From Alcanivorax quisquiliarum (lineage in GTDB: Bacteria > Pseudomonadota > Gammaproteobacteria > Pseudomonadales > Alcanivoracaceae), in assembly GCF_023051175.1 (NCBI RefSeq), contig NZ_JALKII010000004.1:124001-188000 (forward strand): a stretch of 64,000 nt of DNA, written 5' to 3'. Made by a program: the position numbers and the translations under genes. Under the pieces are notes generated by a model, which was not told the DNA's origin, did not search any database, and saw only the letters and a program-made list of their open reading frames with translations. Positions 1 to 12,864 of this stretch are shown here, one piece after another (positions within the stretch are counted from its first letter, which is position 1; each line of letters starts with the position of its first letter).

Positions 1-175
1 CCGAGCTGCCGCCCACGCTGGCTAGCAAGAACAGCGATTTCTGATAGCGCAGGGATAAAGCAGGGATGGCCCAGGCATAGCGCAGATGCGGCACAGGCCG
101 GCTGCGAGCTGCGCAGCTCGCCCGGCCTCAGCAGCTGGAACGTCGCGCTGAATGCAGGGCTTGCAACAGTAGCGC
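1..175. other. left edge, no complete gene
   Basis: No complete gene is visible. A forward frame runs in from the edge and stops with TGA at 42-44, so the last dozen codons of a rightward gene could end here, but that is too short to identify. The only structure is the inverted repeat at 96-127. Confidence 0.3.
96..127. repeat. inverted repeat downstream of the cation transporter gene
   Basis: The arms GGCCGG plus GCGAGCTGC (with a CT bulge at 102-103) and GCAGCTCGC plus CCGGCC pair over 15 bp with no loop to spare. The repeat lies 49 bp past the stop of the leftward transporter gene, where a terminator would be expected. No T-run follows on either strand, so it is not a classical intrinsic terminator. 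Confidence 0.45.
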
Positions 176-1123
176 TTAACGCCCGCTGCCGCCGTCAGGC
201 AACATCGCCGGGCCATGTCCCGGCAGCAATATTTTCTCCGGCCGCGCTACCGGATCGGGGTGAATGATAATTTCCGCCCCCGGCATCCGCTGCCGCAGCG
301 CCTGCGCGACATTGACGATAATGTCGTGCGCCTGTTCCAGCGACAGCTCCTTGTCCAGCTCCACATGCACCTGAATGAACACCGTCCGCCCGGAGAGCCG
401 GGTGCGCAGGTCATGAAATCCCATCACGCCGGGCTGCACACCAATAACCGCTGCGATGCGGTTGCGCTGGGTGTCGTCCAGCTCGCGATCCAGCAACAAC
501 TGCACCGCAGCATGGCCAATCTGCAACGCGGCCACCAGCATGAAAGTGCCCACCGCCAGGGCAACCAGCGCATCCGCCCGCAGGAAGCCGAAACCGGCTG
601 CAACGATGGCACCGATAATGGCCACGTTCATCAGCAGATCGCTGACATAATGCAGTGCATCGCCGGCCACGGCGGTGGAGCCGGTGCGGCGTATCACATG
701 GCGCTGGTACAGCACCAGCGCCAGTGTCAGCACAATCGATAGCACCATCACGCCAATCGCCATCCCGGTCGCCTCCACCGGCTCCGGGTGAATCAGCTTG
801 CGGCCCCCTTCGATCATCAGCAGCACGGACGACACCGAAATGAAGGCCGACTGGCCCAACCCGGCCAGCGCCTCGGCCTTGCCGTGCCCGAAGCGGTGCT
901 CGGCATCCGCCGGTTGCAGGGAATAACGCACCGCGATCAGCGTGACCAGCGAGGCGCCGCCATCCATCAGCGAATCCACCAGCGACGCCAGCAAGGCCAC
1001 CGACCCGCTTTGCCACCAGACCAGCGCCTTGCTGACGATCAAGGTCACGGCCACCAGGGTGGAGGCCAGCGTTGCCCGGCGCATCAGGCGGGCAGCCTGC
1101 TGCGGCGAAGTCTCGGAAGGCAT
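176..1123 (-). CDS. fieF: cation diffusion facilitator transporter, FieF-like
   Basis: An inner-membrane antiporter of the CDF family that exports divalent metal (Zn2+, Fe2+ or similar) against protons. The 315-residue protein has about six membrane segments in residues 17-200. It carries both metal-site signatures of the FieF group: Asp50-x3-Asp54 in helix 2 and His158-x3-Asp162 in helix 5. A cytoplasmic domain with metal-binding histidines follows (about 205-290). The ATG at 1123 lies only 3 bp after the nlpD stop, so it is probably co-transcribed with nlpD. The position after nlpD is normally held by rpoS in gammaproteobacteria. Family assignment is firm; the exact metal is not known. Confidence 0.88.
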   Translation of the reverse strand: MPSETSPQQAARLMRRATLASTLVAVTLIVSKALVWWQSGSVALLASLVDSLMDGGASLVTLIAVRYSLQPADAEHRFGHGKAEALAGLGQSAFISVSSVLLMIEGGRKLIHPEPVEATGMAIGVMVLSIVLTLALVLYQRHVIRRTGSTAVAGDALHYVSDLLMNVAIIGAIVAAGFGFLRADALVALAVGTFMLVAALQIGHAAVQLLLDRELDDTQRNRIAAVIGVQPGVMGFHDLRTRLSGRTVFIQVHVELDKELSLEQAHDIIVNVAQALRQRMPGAEIIIHPDPVARPEKILLPGHGPAMLPDGGSGR

Positions 1124-1126
1124 GGT

Positions 1127-1951
1127 TCAGGATCTCCGTGGTAAAACCGAGCCGGGATCGACCGGCTGACCGTCCCGGCGCACCTCGAAATGCAATTGAG
1201 TACGAAAAGTACCGGTGGCGCCCATGGTGGCGATCCGCTGCCCGGCGCGCACCGGCTCGCCCTCGCGCACCAGCATTTCATCGTTATGGGCGTAGGCGCT
1301 GAGCCAGCGGTCGTTATGCTTGATAATCAACAGGTTACCATATCCCGTCAGGCCATTGCCGCGATACACCACCACCCCGTCACTGGCGGCCAGCACCGGA
1401 TCGCCGTCGCGGCCGGCAATGCTGATGCCGCGCTGCCCGGCGCGCTGGCTGAACGTGCTGATAACCTGCCCGTTGGCTGGCCAGCGCCAGGTGACAGGCC
1501 CAGTGCCGCTAGGTGTACTGCTGCCGGCCGAAGGGCCCTGCGAGGGCGCCGGGGTGCTGGCTACCGGCGGCGATGGCTGCGGCGGCTGCGAGGGCCGCGT
1601 CGCCGGGGGGGGAGTCTGCGATGCGGGCGGGCGTGTGGATGGTGTGGGTGTGGCCACCTGCTGCTGCGGCTGGCGATCCAGGTGAATGCGCTGGCCAGGG
1701 TGAATGGTGAAAGGTGCGCGGATGCCATTGGCCGCCGCCAGCTGGCGATAATCCCAGCCATACCGCCAGGCAATGGAAAACAGCGTATCGCCGCGCACCA
1801 CAACGTGGCTGCCCTGGGTAATCTGGCTCGGGCGGCTGCTCATCTGGCCGCCGCCACGTGGGCCACTGGCATTGTATTCGACTACCGGGGCGTAGCTGGC
1901 GGCGCATCCGCCGGTCAGCATGGCCAGCACGGCGAGCCAGCGATAGCTCAA
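1127..1951 (-). CDS. nlpD: NlpD-like murein hydrolase activator lipoprotein
   Basis: An envelope lipoprotein that activates a septal N-acetylmuramoyl-L-alanine amidase (AmiC in E. coli). The 274-residue protein begins with a lipoprotein signal ending in the lipobox LTGGC. A LysM peptidoglycan-binding domain follows at about residues 47-92, then a Pro/Ser/Thr-rich linker, then an M23/LytM domain at about 155-270. The metal and catalytic residues are degenerate: the first motif reads GISIAG where an active enzyme has a His and Asp, and the last reads LHFEVR rather than HxH. This fits a non-catalytic activator. Its ATG overlaps the stop of the DUF368 gene as ATGA. Confidence 0.9.
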   Translation of the reverse strand: MSYRWLAVLAMLTGGCAASYAPVVEYNASGPRGGGQMSSRPSQITQGSHVVVRGDTLFSIAWRYGWDYRQLAAANGIRAPFTIHPGQRIHLDRQPQQQVATPTPSTRPPASQTPPPATRPSQPPQPSPPVASTPAPSQGPSAGSSTPSGTGPVTWRWPANGQVISTFSQRAGQRGISIAGRDGDPVLAASDGVVVYRGNGLTGYGNLLIIKHNDRWLSAYAHNDEMLVREGEPVRAGQRIATMGATGTFRTQLHFEVRRDGQPVDPGSVLPRRS

Positions 1952-2880
1952 GAGTTCACCGTCCCTGACGCGGGGTTCTCCTGATTATGCCTGTCTCGGC
2001 CTGAAAACAGCCAGACCAGAAGTGCAGCCGCTGTCGCCGCGATGATTGCCGCCGGCAGCATGGCCGGTTCGCCAGTCGCCATACTGTAGCCGGCCGGCGT
2101 CAGCCACTGCTCGGCCGCTGTTTCGCCGGGCACCGCCACGCGCCAGGGCCAGAGCTTGACGAGTGAGCCGGCCATGAAGCCCGCCGCCAGCGCCATCACC
2201 ACATCGTGGTAATGTAGCAGCAGCCAGCGCAGCAGGTGCACAAAGCCGAGCATGCCGCAGGCACAACCGGCGGCAAACGCGGCGATCAACGGCAAGTCGA
2301 AGCCGTTCAATGCCTGGAGCACGGGCGCATACATGCCCAGCAGCAGCAACACGAAAGTGCCGGAAATACCGGGCAGCAACATGGCACAGATGGCCAGCGC
2401 ACCGGACAGGAAAAACACCAGCGGTGTCAGCCCCAGCGCGCCCAGGCCAGGCTGCAGGCTGACCCAGACGCCCGCCATCAGGCCCGCCGCCACCCAGCAC
2501 CAGTTGCGCAGGCGACGCATCGCCAGTGGCCTTAGCACGACCACGACGCCAACCAGAATCAGGCCGCAAAAAAACGCCCACAGCGGCACCGGCCAGCGCT
2601 CCATGACCCAGATGATCAGACGAGCCGCCGGCACGATGCTGGTCACCATGCCCGCCAGCAGCACCAGCAGAAAACCGAAATTGGAGGCCCGCCAGAACGC
2701 TTTGAAACCCTGCTCGCGCCAGATGCGCAGCAGCGACGGGCGAATGCCACCCAAGGTGAGAATCAGCTCTTCGTAGATGCCGGTGATCAGCGCCAGTGTG
2801 CCGCTGGAAACGCCCGGTACGGTTTCCACCGCCCCCATGGCCATGCCGCGCAAATAAACGCCTCGCCAGCGACCGCTCAT
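1948..2880 (-). CDS. DUF368 membrane protein, PopT-like
   Basis: A polytopic inner-membrane protein of 310 residues with roughly eight to ten hydrophobic segments. The N-terminus carries the DUF368 signature around GAVETVPGVSSGT followed by LALITGIYEE. DUF368 proteins (PopT) have been linked experimentally in other bacteria to flipping undecaprenyl phosphate back to the cytoplasmic face. Applying that role here is inference. The gene abuts pcm (pcm TAA at 2881, this ATG at 2880) and overlaps nlpD by 4 bp, so it belongs to the pcm-nlpD operon. uppS and uppP, also in this window, act on the same lipid carrier. Confidence 0.85.
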   Translation of the reverse strand: MSGRWRGVYLRGMAMGAVETVPGVSSGTLALITGIYEELILTLGGIRPSLLRIWREQGFKAFWRASNFGFLLVLLAGMVTSIVPAARLIIWVMERWPVPLWAFFCGLILVGVVVVLRPLAMRRLRNWCWVAAGLMAGVWVSLQPGLGALGLTPLVFFLSGALAICAMLLPGISGTFVLLLLGMYAPVLQALNGFDLPLIAAFAAGCACGMLGFVHLLRWLLLHYHDVVMALAAGFMAGSLVKLWPWRVAVPGETAAEQWLTPAGYSMATGEPAMLPAAIIAATAAALLVWLFSGRDRHNQENPASGTVNS

Positions 2881-3555
2881 TTACCGGATTCCTCTCTGGA
2901 AGGGAACAAAACGCACCTGTTCGAGCTTGCGCTGGCGATAATCGTTCCCCTCGCGGTCGATCACGGTGAGATACTGGCTATCGGCCTCGCCTACCGGCAT
3001 CACCAGCCTGCCGCCGTCAGCCAGCTGCGCGAGCAGATCGGCCGGCACATCGGGCCGGCCACAGGCGGCCAGAATGCCGTCGAAAGGCGCCTCGGATGCC
3101 CAGCCCAGGCCGCCATCGGCATGGCGCAACTGCACCGCCGCCATGCCCAGCGCCTGCAAGCGCTTGCGTGCCAGATCCTGCAACGGACGAATGCGCTCCA
3201 CCGACCATATCTGCGGGCATAGCACCGCCAGCACAGCGGTCTGATAACCGGAGCCGGTACCCACTTCCAGCACTTTTTGCGGAATGCCCTTTTCGATCAA
3301 CAGCTCGGTCATGCGCGCCACCACCCATGGCTGCGAGATGGTCTGCCCGTGGCCGATCGGCAAGGCGGTATCGTCATAGGCCTGGTGTGCCAGTGCTTCA
3401 TCAATGAACAGATGGCGCGGGGTGTTGCGAATCACATCCAGCACGCGGGGGTCTGCGATGCCCTTGTCGCGCAGCCGTGCCACCAGCCGCTCGCGTGTGC
3501 GTGCGGATGTCATGCCGATTCCTGCGCGATCCAGCCCTGTCATGTCAGCCCCCAA
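2881..3555 (-). CDS. pcm: protein-L-isoaspartate O-methyltransferase
   Basis: Uses SAM to methylate isoaspartyl residues that arise from damaged Asp/Asn, starting their repair. The protein has the family's active-site segment GHGQTISQP (residues 68-76) and the SAM-binding motif EVGTGSGYQT (97-106). The chosen start is TTG at 3555, because a strong Shine-Dalgarno (AAGGGGAG) sits 6 bp before it. An ATG four codons later at 3543 is the alternative. At 224 residues it is slightly longer than E. coli Pcm (208). truD ends 19 bp upstream, so surE, which usually separates truD and pcm, is missing here. Confidence 0.92.
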   Translation of the reverse strand: MGADMTGLDRAGIGMTSARTRERLVARLRDKGIADPRVLDVIRNTPRHLFIDEALAHQAYDDTALPIGHGQTISQPWVVARMTELLIEKGIPQKVLEVGTGSGYQTAVLAVLCPQIWSVERIRPLQDLARKRLQALGMAAVQLRHADGGLGWASEAPFDGILAACGRPDVPADLLAQLADGGRLVMPVGEADSQYLTVIDREGNDYRQRKLEQVRFVPFQRGIR

Positions 3556-3574
3556 TGTTTTCTCCCCTTTCAGT

Positions 3575-4600
3575 TCAAGCCGTACGCTGCGGCCGCATCG
3601 TCTCGATCAGTTCCGCCAGCACCGTTGTGGCAAAAGCCCCGGCTGGCAGCGTCATCGACAGCACCAGCGTGGTGTCCGTGAGCGACCATTGCAGATCGCC
3701 CACCGGCAAGCGCATGGCGCGCCGTGCCGCCTCCACGCCCTGCTCACCCAACGCCTGAATCAGCGGCTGGTGCGGCTCCAGCACGGCGGCCTCCAGCTCG
3801 GCAGCCGCCCCGGATGATGCCATGCCACCGGCACCCGGCAAAGGCGCGGTAGGATGGGCCTCGCCCTGCACAACACGAGCCGCTGCCTGCGCGTCGTCAT
3901 CGGCACAAAACAGCCCCCGGCTGCCCTGCGGCTGCAAGATGTCACCCGGCAACGCCCGGTGCCAGCTCTGTTGTTGTACGCGCTGCGCCAGCACCTGATT
4001 GAACAGCTCGCTGCGCACCGCAGAAAGCCACAGACTGCGCAACGCCGGCTTGCGTGGCGCCTCGCCCCGGCCCAGCAGCCAAGCGCTGGCGCGGCTGAAA
4101 TTGTCGCCGGCGCGGCCAAAGCGTTGCTCGCCAAAATAATTGGGCACGCCCTGCTCGGCTATTGCAGCAAGGCGCTGCTCAAGCGCGGGCAGATCGCCCT
4201 CAAGCTCACGGATCACCAGTCTGAAGTGATTGGCGCGGTGGGTGCCACGGTTGAGCTTGCGGCGGTGGCGCACGGCGCTGAGCACGGCCACGCCATCGGG
4301 CAGCCCGGCCAGATCGGGATCGGCCTTGCCGGGCAGATGCAGGCTGAACCATTGATCGGCCACCGCCACGCGATCTTTCAGGCCGCTATAGCCCACCGCT
4401 CGCAGTGGCAGCCTGGCCCAGCGTGCCAGTGCCAGCGCCAGGTCGGTGGTATTCCACTCGCGCTTGCGCAGCAGTAACCACAGATGCTCGCCTTCACCAC
4501 CGGGTTCGAAGCCGAGCTGTTCGATAACCACAAAATCTTCCGGTGACGCCCGCAATATGCCCTGCGCCACGGGCCCACCGTGGGCGCGAGGCAGTGTCAT
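3575..4600 (-). CDS. truD: tRNA pseudouridine(13) synthase TruD
   Basis: Converts U13 of tRNA-Glu to pseudouridine. The 341-residue protein, close to the E. coli length of 349, has the TruD signature GYSGLKDR with catalytic Asp76, followed by the typical insertion domain. The ATG overlaps the ispF stop as ATGA, which fixes the start and suggests translational coupling. The gene sits in the conserved ispD-ispF-truD-pcm order. Confidence 0.93.
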   Translation of the reverse strand: MTLPRAHGGPVAQGILRASPEDFVVIEQLGFEPGGEGEHLWLLLRKREWNTTDLALALARWARLPLRAVGYSGLKDRVAVADQWFSLHLPGKADPDLAGLPDGVAVLSAVRHRRKLNRGTHRANHFRLVIRELEGDLPALEQRLAAIAEQGVPNYFGEQRFGRAGDNFSRASAWLLGRGEAPRKPALRSLWLSAVRSELFNQVLAQRVQQQSWHRALPGDILQPQGSRGLFCADDDAQAAARVVQGEAHPTAPLPGAGGMASSGAAAELEAAVLEPHQPLIQALGEQGVEAARRAMRLPVGDLQWSLTDTTLVLSMTLPAGAFATTVLAELIETMRPQRTA

Positions 4601-5085
4601 ACGGCGGCTTCCAACAGCACTACGGCGAGCACGGCGATGCCTTCTTCGCGGCCGGTGAAACCCAACCGCTCGGTGGTCGAGGCTTTCACCGACACTTGAG
4701 AAATATCCGCTTGCAGCAGCTCGGCCATGCGGGCCCGCATGGCGCCCACATGCGGCGCCATTTTCGGCCGCTGGGCGATTATTGTCAGATCGGCATTGCC
4801 GAGGCGATAACCTTCGGCCTGTATCCGCTGATAAACCTTCTGCAACAGCACGGCGGAATCGGCGCCACGCCAGGCCTCGTCGGTATCGGGAAAAAAGTGC
4901 CCGATATCGCCGAGCGCCAGCGCTCCCAGCAGTGCATCAGCCAGCGCGTGCAGCACCACATCACCGTCAGAATGGGCTTTCAGCCCGTGCGTGTGTGCAA
5001 TGCGCACGCCGCCGAGCATCACATGATCCCCCGGCGCGAAGGCGTGCACGTCAAAGCCCTGGCCTATACGGATGGCTGCCAACAC
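4597..5085 (-). CDS. ispF: 2-C-methyl-D-erythritol 2,4-cyclodiphosphate synthase
   Basis: The fifth enzyme of the MEP isoprenoid pathway; it cyclises CDP-ME 2-phosphate to ME-cPP. From the GTG at 5085 the protein is 162 residues, like E. coli IspF (159). The zinc ligands Asp12, His14 and His46 are present in RIGQGFDVH and [13 protein letters not shown] is preferred because AGGAG lies 5 bp upstream; a TTG one codon later at 5082 is also possible. The open frame continues upstream to 5421, but that extension lies inside ispD and matches nothing. The 5' end overlaps ispD by 22 bp. Confidence 0.92.
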   Translation of the reverse strand: MLAAIRIGQGFDVHAFAPGDHVMLGGVRIAHTHGLKAHSDGDVVLHALADALLGALALGDIGHFFPDTDEAWRGADSAVLLQKVYQRIQAEGYRLGNADLTIIAQRPKMAPHVGAMRARMAELLQADISQVSVKASTTERLGFTGREEGIAVLAVVLLEAAV

Positions 5086-5798
5086 TCGGACTCCTGTTGT
5101 TGCTGGTGCTGCTGTTGCAGAAAAAACCCGGCCAGCGGTAAATCTGCCGGCCAGGTTACCTTGATGTTGTCTGCGTGCCCTTCCACCAGCGTCGGCCGCC
5201 AGCCGATCAACTCCAGCGCCGAGGCTTCGTCGGTGATCGCCTGGCTTTTCGACAGCGCCTGCTCCAGCGCGTGTCGCAACGCGCCGATGGGAAACAGCTG
5301 CGGCGTCAGTGCGCGCCATATTTCGCTGCGTGGCAAGGTCGCGCTGATCTGCCCGGCGGCGTCGGCCTGCTTGATGGTATCGGCCACCGGCAGCGCCAGA
5401 ATAGCCCCCTGCGGGCCGCACGCCTGCAACAGTTTTTCGATATCCGCCAGCCGCAGGCAGGGCCGTGCCATATCATGCACCAGCACCCAGTCGTCGTCTG
5501 CGGCGTCGGTAAGCGCCTGCAACCCCGCCAGCACCGATTCCGCCCTCGTGGCGCCGCCGGGCACGGTGCTCACACGGGGCGCCGTCGCCACGGGCAATTC
5601 CGGCCATCTCCGATCATCCGGCGCCACCACGACCACCAGCCGCACCAGCCGCTCACAGGCGAGCAAGCGGCTGACGGTGTGCTCGGCCACCGTGCGGCCC
5701 TGCAACACGAGGTATTGCTTGGGCAAGGCAGCGCCCATGCGGCTGCCGTGCCCGGCAGCGGGAATCAGACCGAACAGGCGGGCATCAGGGGGCAGCAT
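5064..5798 (-). CDS. ispD: 2-C-methyl-D-erythritol 4-phosphate cytidylyltransferase
   Basis: The third MEP pathway enzyme; it couples MEP to CTP giving CDP-ME. From the ATG at 5798 the protein is 244 residues. It has the nucleotide loop [11 protein letters not shown] with Arg20, then PKQY with Lys27. VHDMARPC and [11 protein letters not shown] are also typical; most family members have VHDAARPC. The start overlaps the ftsB stop by 14 bp. The C-terminus ends in an unusual glutamine-rich tail (QQQHQQQQ) encoded by a CAG/CAA run that also carries the ispF ribosome binding region. Confidence 0.92.
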   Translation of the reverse strand: MLPPDARLFGLIPAAGHGSRMGAALPKQYLVLQGRTVAEHTVSRLLACERLVRLVVVVAPDDRRWPELPVATAPRVSTVPGGATRAESVLAGLQALTDAADDDWVLVHDMARPCLRLADIEKLLQACGPQGAILALPVADTIKQADAAGQISATLPRSEIWRALTPQLFPIGALRHALEQALSKSQAITDEASALELIGWRPTLVEGHADNIKVTWPADLPLAGFFLQQQHQQQQESECWQPSV

Positions 5799-6087
5799 CG
5801 CGATCCAGCACCAGATAAAATGTTTCGCCCTCGCGCACCAGGCCAAGATCGCGGCGGGCGATTTCCTCGATCTTGTCCAGCCCATCCTTGAGATCCTGAA
5901 CATCGGCAGCGATCAGGCGGTTACGTTCCGCCAGGCGGGCGTTTTCGGCCTCCAGCGCAGCCAGCTGCTGGCGCAGGCCGGCCACATGGCGCAGGCTGCC
6001 CTCGCCAAACCACAATCGTGCCTGGAGCATCAGCAGCGCGAGCACCATCACCGCCAGCAGCAGTGTCGCGGTGGCGGGGCGTTTCAT
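5785..6087 (-). CDS. ftsB: cell division protein FtsB
   Basis: A small bitopic divisome protein that forms the FtsQLB complex and helps activate septal peptidoglycan synthesis. The 100-residue protein has a short cytoplasmic start, one membrane helix (about residues 7-22) and a periplasmic coiled coil (about 28-70). The segment containing LKDGLDKIEEIARRDLGLV is typical of FtsB. It sits in the conserved position between eno and ispD, with an eno terminator-like hairpin just upstream. Confidence 0.9.
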   Translation of the reverse strand: MKRPATATLLLAVMVLALLMLQARLWFGEGSLRHVAGLRQQLAALEAENARLAERNRLIAADVQDLKDGLDKIEEIARRDLGLVREGETFYLVLDRDAAP

Positions 6088-6116
6088 GCGGCTGCTCCGC
6101 CAGTGCTACAAACAGC

Positions 6117-6147
6117 GAACGCCGGGGCCTGTACGGCACCGGCGTTC
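6117..6147 (-). terminator. hairpin between eno and ftsB
   Basis: The arms GAACGCCGG (6117-6125) and CCGGCGTTC (6139-6147) pair perfectly over 9 bp, and GCC/GGC extends the stem around a TGTAC loop. It lies 34 bp past the eno stop on the leftward strand. The T content after it is modest (CGCTGTTTGT), so termination may be partial and let ftsB be read through. Confidence 0.5.
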
Positions 6148-6180
6148 ACGCTGCGCTGCGGACGACGCGGCGTCATATCA

Positions 6181-10303
<4,123 letters not shown>

Positions 10304-11653
10304 TCACAATGCGGAATCCGCACCCTGAAAATGCCAGGCGACCGCCCAGCCGGGCGCCCCGGGCGCACGCTGGTACCCATCCGCACAGCCCAGCTGTGCC
10401 GCTGCGAGCAGCTCATCGCCGTCAAGCAATACCGGCCAGCGGGCGCGCAGCCAGGGCGGCACGCCCGCCGCTCGCCAGCTCTCGCGCACTTCTCGTGACA
10501 ACCCACCCGAGCGTATACGCGCACCAGCAGGCGCCGCCGAAACAGTAACTGCCGAAACATCAGCTGGCAGCACCCATTGCTCAGCACCGGCTGGCTCGCC
10601 TGCCGCCAGCCGACGCACGGTGACGGTCAACGGCCCCAGCGCCGTGACCGCACCGTCGGCAAGCAGTAGCGGCACGGCACCCGCCAGGGGCTGTAGCTCA
10701 GCATGTGGCAACAGATAAAGCCCGTCGCGGTGCCGGCAAAAAACGCCCTCTGGCCATTCCACACGGGGCTGCCGGTCTGGCGCAGCACAGATCAGCTCAT
10801 CCAGCACGCGCTGCAACACCTGCCTGGGTGGCGCCTGCCAGCCCCGTGCGCGCACCCAGCCGTACAACAGATTGCGCTGCCGGGCCGGCCCGAGGCGCTG
10901 CAACCCGCTCAGGCTGATGGCGCCATCGGGCAGCCCCAGCGCCGCCCGATCTTCAGCGGCCAGCTCCGCCAAAAGCTGAGCGGTTTCGTGTTGCACGGCG
11001 GTGTTGCGCCCGAACACCTCCACCACTGCCGGCCAGCGTTGCGCCAGCCGGGGCAGGATTTCATGACGAAGATAATTACGATCCGCTTCGATTTCCGCGT
11101 TGGTGGGATCTTCTACCCAGGTCAGGCCCCAGTGTTGCGCCAGCGCCGCCAACTGTGGCCGACGCCACGGCAGCAATGGCCGCAGCACCAGCCGCTCACG
11201 GTAACGGGAGGCGGTGCGCATTGCTGCCAGGCCAGCCGGCCCGGCGCCACGCAGCAGGCGCAGCAGCAGTGTTTCCGCCTGATCGTCGGCATGTTGCGCC
11301 AGCAGCAGTGCGCCATCCGGCGTGGCCGCCGCCAGCAAGGCGGCCCGACGCGCCAGCCGCGCACGCTGCTCCAGGTCGGGCCCTGCCGCCAGTTCAAGGT
11401 GCACCACGTCAAAGGGCACCCCTGCCGCGGCTGCCACCGCACGGCAATGCTCGGCCCAGGATTCGGCCATCGCCTGTAGCCCATGCTGCACATGCACGGC
11501 GGTCAGCCGATGGCGAAAGCCGCCACGCACCAGGGCACTAAACAGCACCGATGAATCCAGCCCGCCGCTGAAGCCGAGCACCAGCGGGCCGGGCACAGCA
11601 GCAAGCTGTGCCTTCAGGTTTTCAATCAGCGAGGTTGCTTCGTCAGTGATCAT
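10304..11653 (-). CDS. tilS: tRNA(Ile)-lysidine synthase
   Basis: Adds lysine to C34 of the tRNA-Ile CAU anticodon, switching its specificity from Met to Ile. The PP-loop motif SGGLDS is at residues 29-34 when the ATG at 11653 is used, giving 449 residues (E. coli 432). The C-terminal part fits the TilS substrate-binding domains. An in-frame ATG at 11701 would add 16 residues; neither has an obvious Shine-Dalgarno, so the start is uncertain. It lies downstream of accA, a common arrangement. Confidence 0.9.
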   Translation of the reverse strand: MITDEATSLIENLKAQLAAVPGPLVLGFSGGLDSSVLFSALVRGGFRHRLTAVHVQHGLQAMAESWAEHCRAVAAAAGVPFDVVHLELAAGPDLEQRARLARRAALLAAATPDGALLLAQHADDQAETLLLRLLRGAGPAGLAAMRTASRYRERLVLRPLLPWRRPQLAALAQHWGLTWVEDPTNAEIEADRNYLRHEILPRLAQRWPAVVEVFGRNTAVQHETAQLLAELAAEDRAALGLPDGAISLSGLQRLGPARQRNLLYGWVRARGWQAPPRQVLQRVLDELICAAPDRQPRVEWPEGVFCRHRDGLYLLPHAELQPLAGAVPLLLADGAVTALGPLTVTVRRLAAGEPAGAEQWVLPADVSAVTVSAAPAGARIRSGGLSREVRESWRAAGVPPWLRARWPVLLDGDELLAAAQLGCADGYQRAPGAPGWAVAWHFQGADSAL

Positions 11654-11735
11654 CGGCCAGCTGGTTATCAGGCATACGCCGCCGGCAGGCGGCCACGCCA
11701 TTTAACCGCGTCAGCCGGGATTGCTCAAACCGGTA

Positions 11736-12707
11736 TCACTCGTCGGCTGGCGTGGTGCCCACATTGCCGTAGGACATCAACCGTTGATAGCGGCGTTCGA
11801 TCAGGGCTTCGCTGTCGTACGCGGACAATTCGTCCAGCGCCGCCAGCAGGCTCTTCCTGAGCCGGCCCGCAGCCAGATCATAATCACGGTGGGCGCCGCC
11901 AAGCGGCTCGGGAATGACCTCATCCACGATCTCCAGCTCGTGCAGCCGGTGCGCGGTCAGGCCCATGGCTTCGGCCGCTTCGGGTGCCTTTTCGGCGCTG
12001 CGCCACAGGATCGAGGCGCAACCTTCGGGCGAGATCACCGAGTAGGTACTGTACTGCATCATTTGCAGGTGGTCGCACACCCCGATGGCCAAGGCGCCAC
12101 CGGAGCCGCCTTCACCGATGACGGTGGCAACAATCGGCACCCGTAGCCGCGACATCACCAGCAAGTTCCGTGCGATGGCCTCGCTCTGCCCCCGCTCTTC
12201 TGCATCAATACCGGGGAAGGCGCCAGGCGTGTCGATGAATGTCAGGATCGGCAACCGGAACCGCTCGGCCATTTCCATCAGGCGCAGCGCCTTGCGATAC
12301 CCTTCCGGCTTCGGCATACCGAAGTTGCGGCGCACCTTTTCCTTCACGTCGCGGCCTTTCTGGTGGCCGATGACCATGATCGGCTTGCCGGCCAGACGGG
12401 CCACGCCACCGATGATCGCGGGATCATCGGCAAAGGTGCGATCGCCGTGCAGCTCATCGAATTCATCAAACAGGCGTTTGATGTAATCACGCGTGTGTGG
12501 CCGGAGCGGATGGCGAGAAAGCTGCGAGATCTGCCAAGGGGTCAGGTTGCGGAAAATACTTTCCGTCAGCGCAATGCTTTTTTCCTGCAACTTGGTGATC
12601 TCGTCAGAGATATTCACCTCAGTGCCGCTGCCGACCAGTCGCAGGTCCTCGATTTTGGCTTCCAGATCAGCAATGGGCTGTTCAAATTCGAGGAAATTGG
12701 GATTCAT
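11736..12707 (-). CDS. accA: acetyl-CoA carboxylase carboxyltransferase subunit alpha
   Basis: With AccD it transfers carboxyl from biotin to acetyl-CoA, giving malonyl-CoA for fatty acid synthesis. From the ATG at 12707 ([19 protein letters not shown]) the protein has 323 residues (E. coli 319). The upstream in-frame extension to 12842 has no family match and is rejected. The crotonase-like core contains the [12 protein letters not shown] segment. It sits between dnaE and tilS as in many gammaproteobacteria. Confidence 0.95.
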   Translation of the reverse strand: MNPNFLEFEQPIADLEAKIEDLRLVGSGTEVNISDEITKLQEKSIALTESIFRNLTPWQISQLSRHPLRPHTRDYIKRLFDEFDELHGDRTFADDPAIIGGVARLAGKPIMVIGHQKGRDVKEKVRRNFGMPKPEGYRKALRLMEMAERFRLPILTFIDTPGAFPGIDAEERGQSEAIARNLLVMSRLRVPIVATVIGEGGSGGALAIGVCDHLQMMQYSTYSVISPEGCASILWRSAEKAPEAAEAMGLTAHRLHELEIVDEVIPEPLGGAHRDYDLAAGRLRKSLLAALDELSAYDSEALIERRYQRLMSYGNVGTTPADE

Positions 12708-12864
12708 TCCTGGACCTCTTCTGTCTTGTGCGGGGCAGTTTAGCGGCAAGCCGCCCAAAAGGTCGACCGCCGCCCCCTTTTTCTGTGGTTTCAACTTGTT
12801 ACGCGGCCTGTAGTCGCGCGCGCTGCCGCTGGCCTGCAGCACCAGTGATCAGTCGGGCGAGGCG

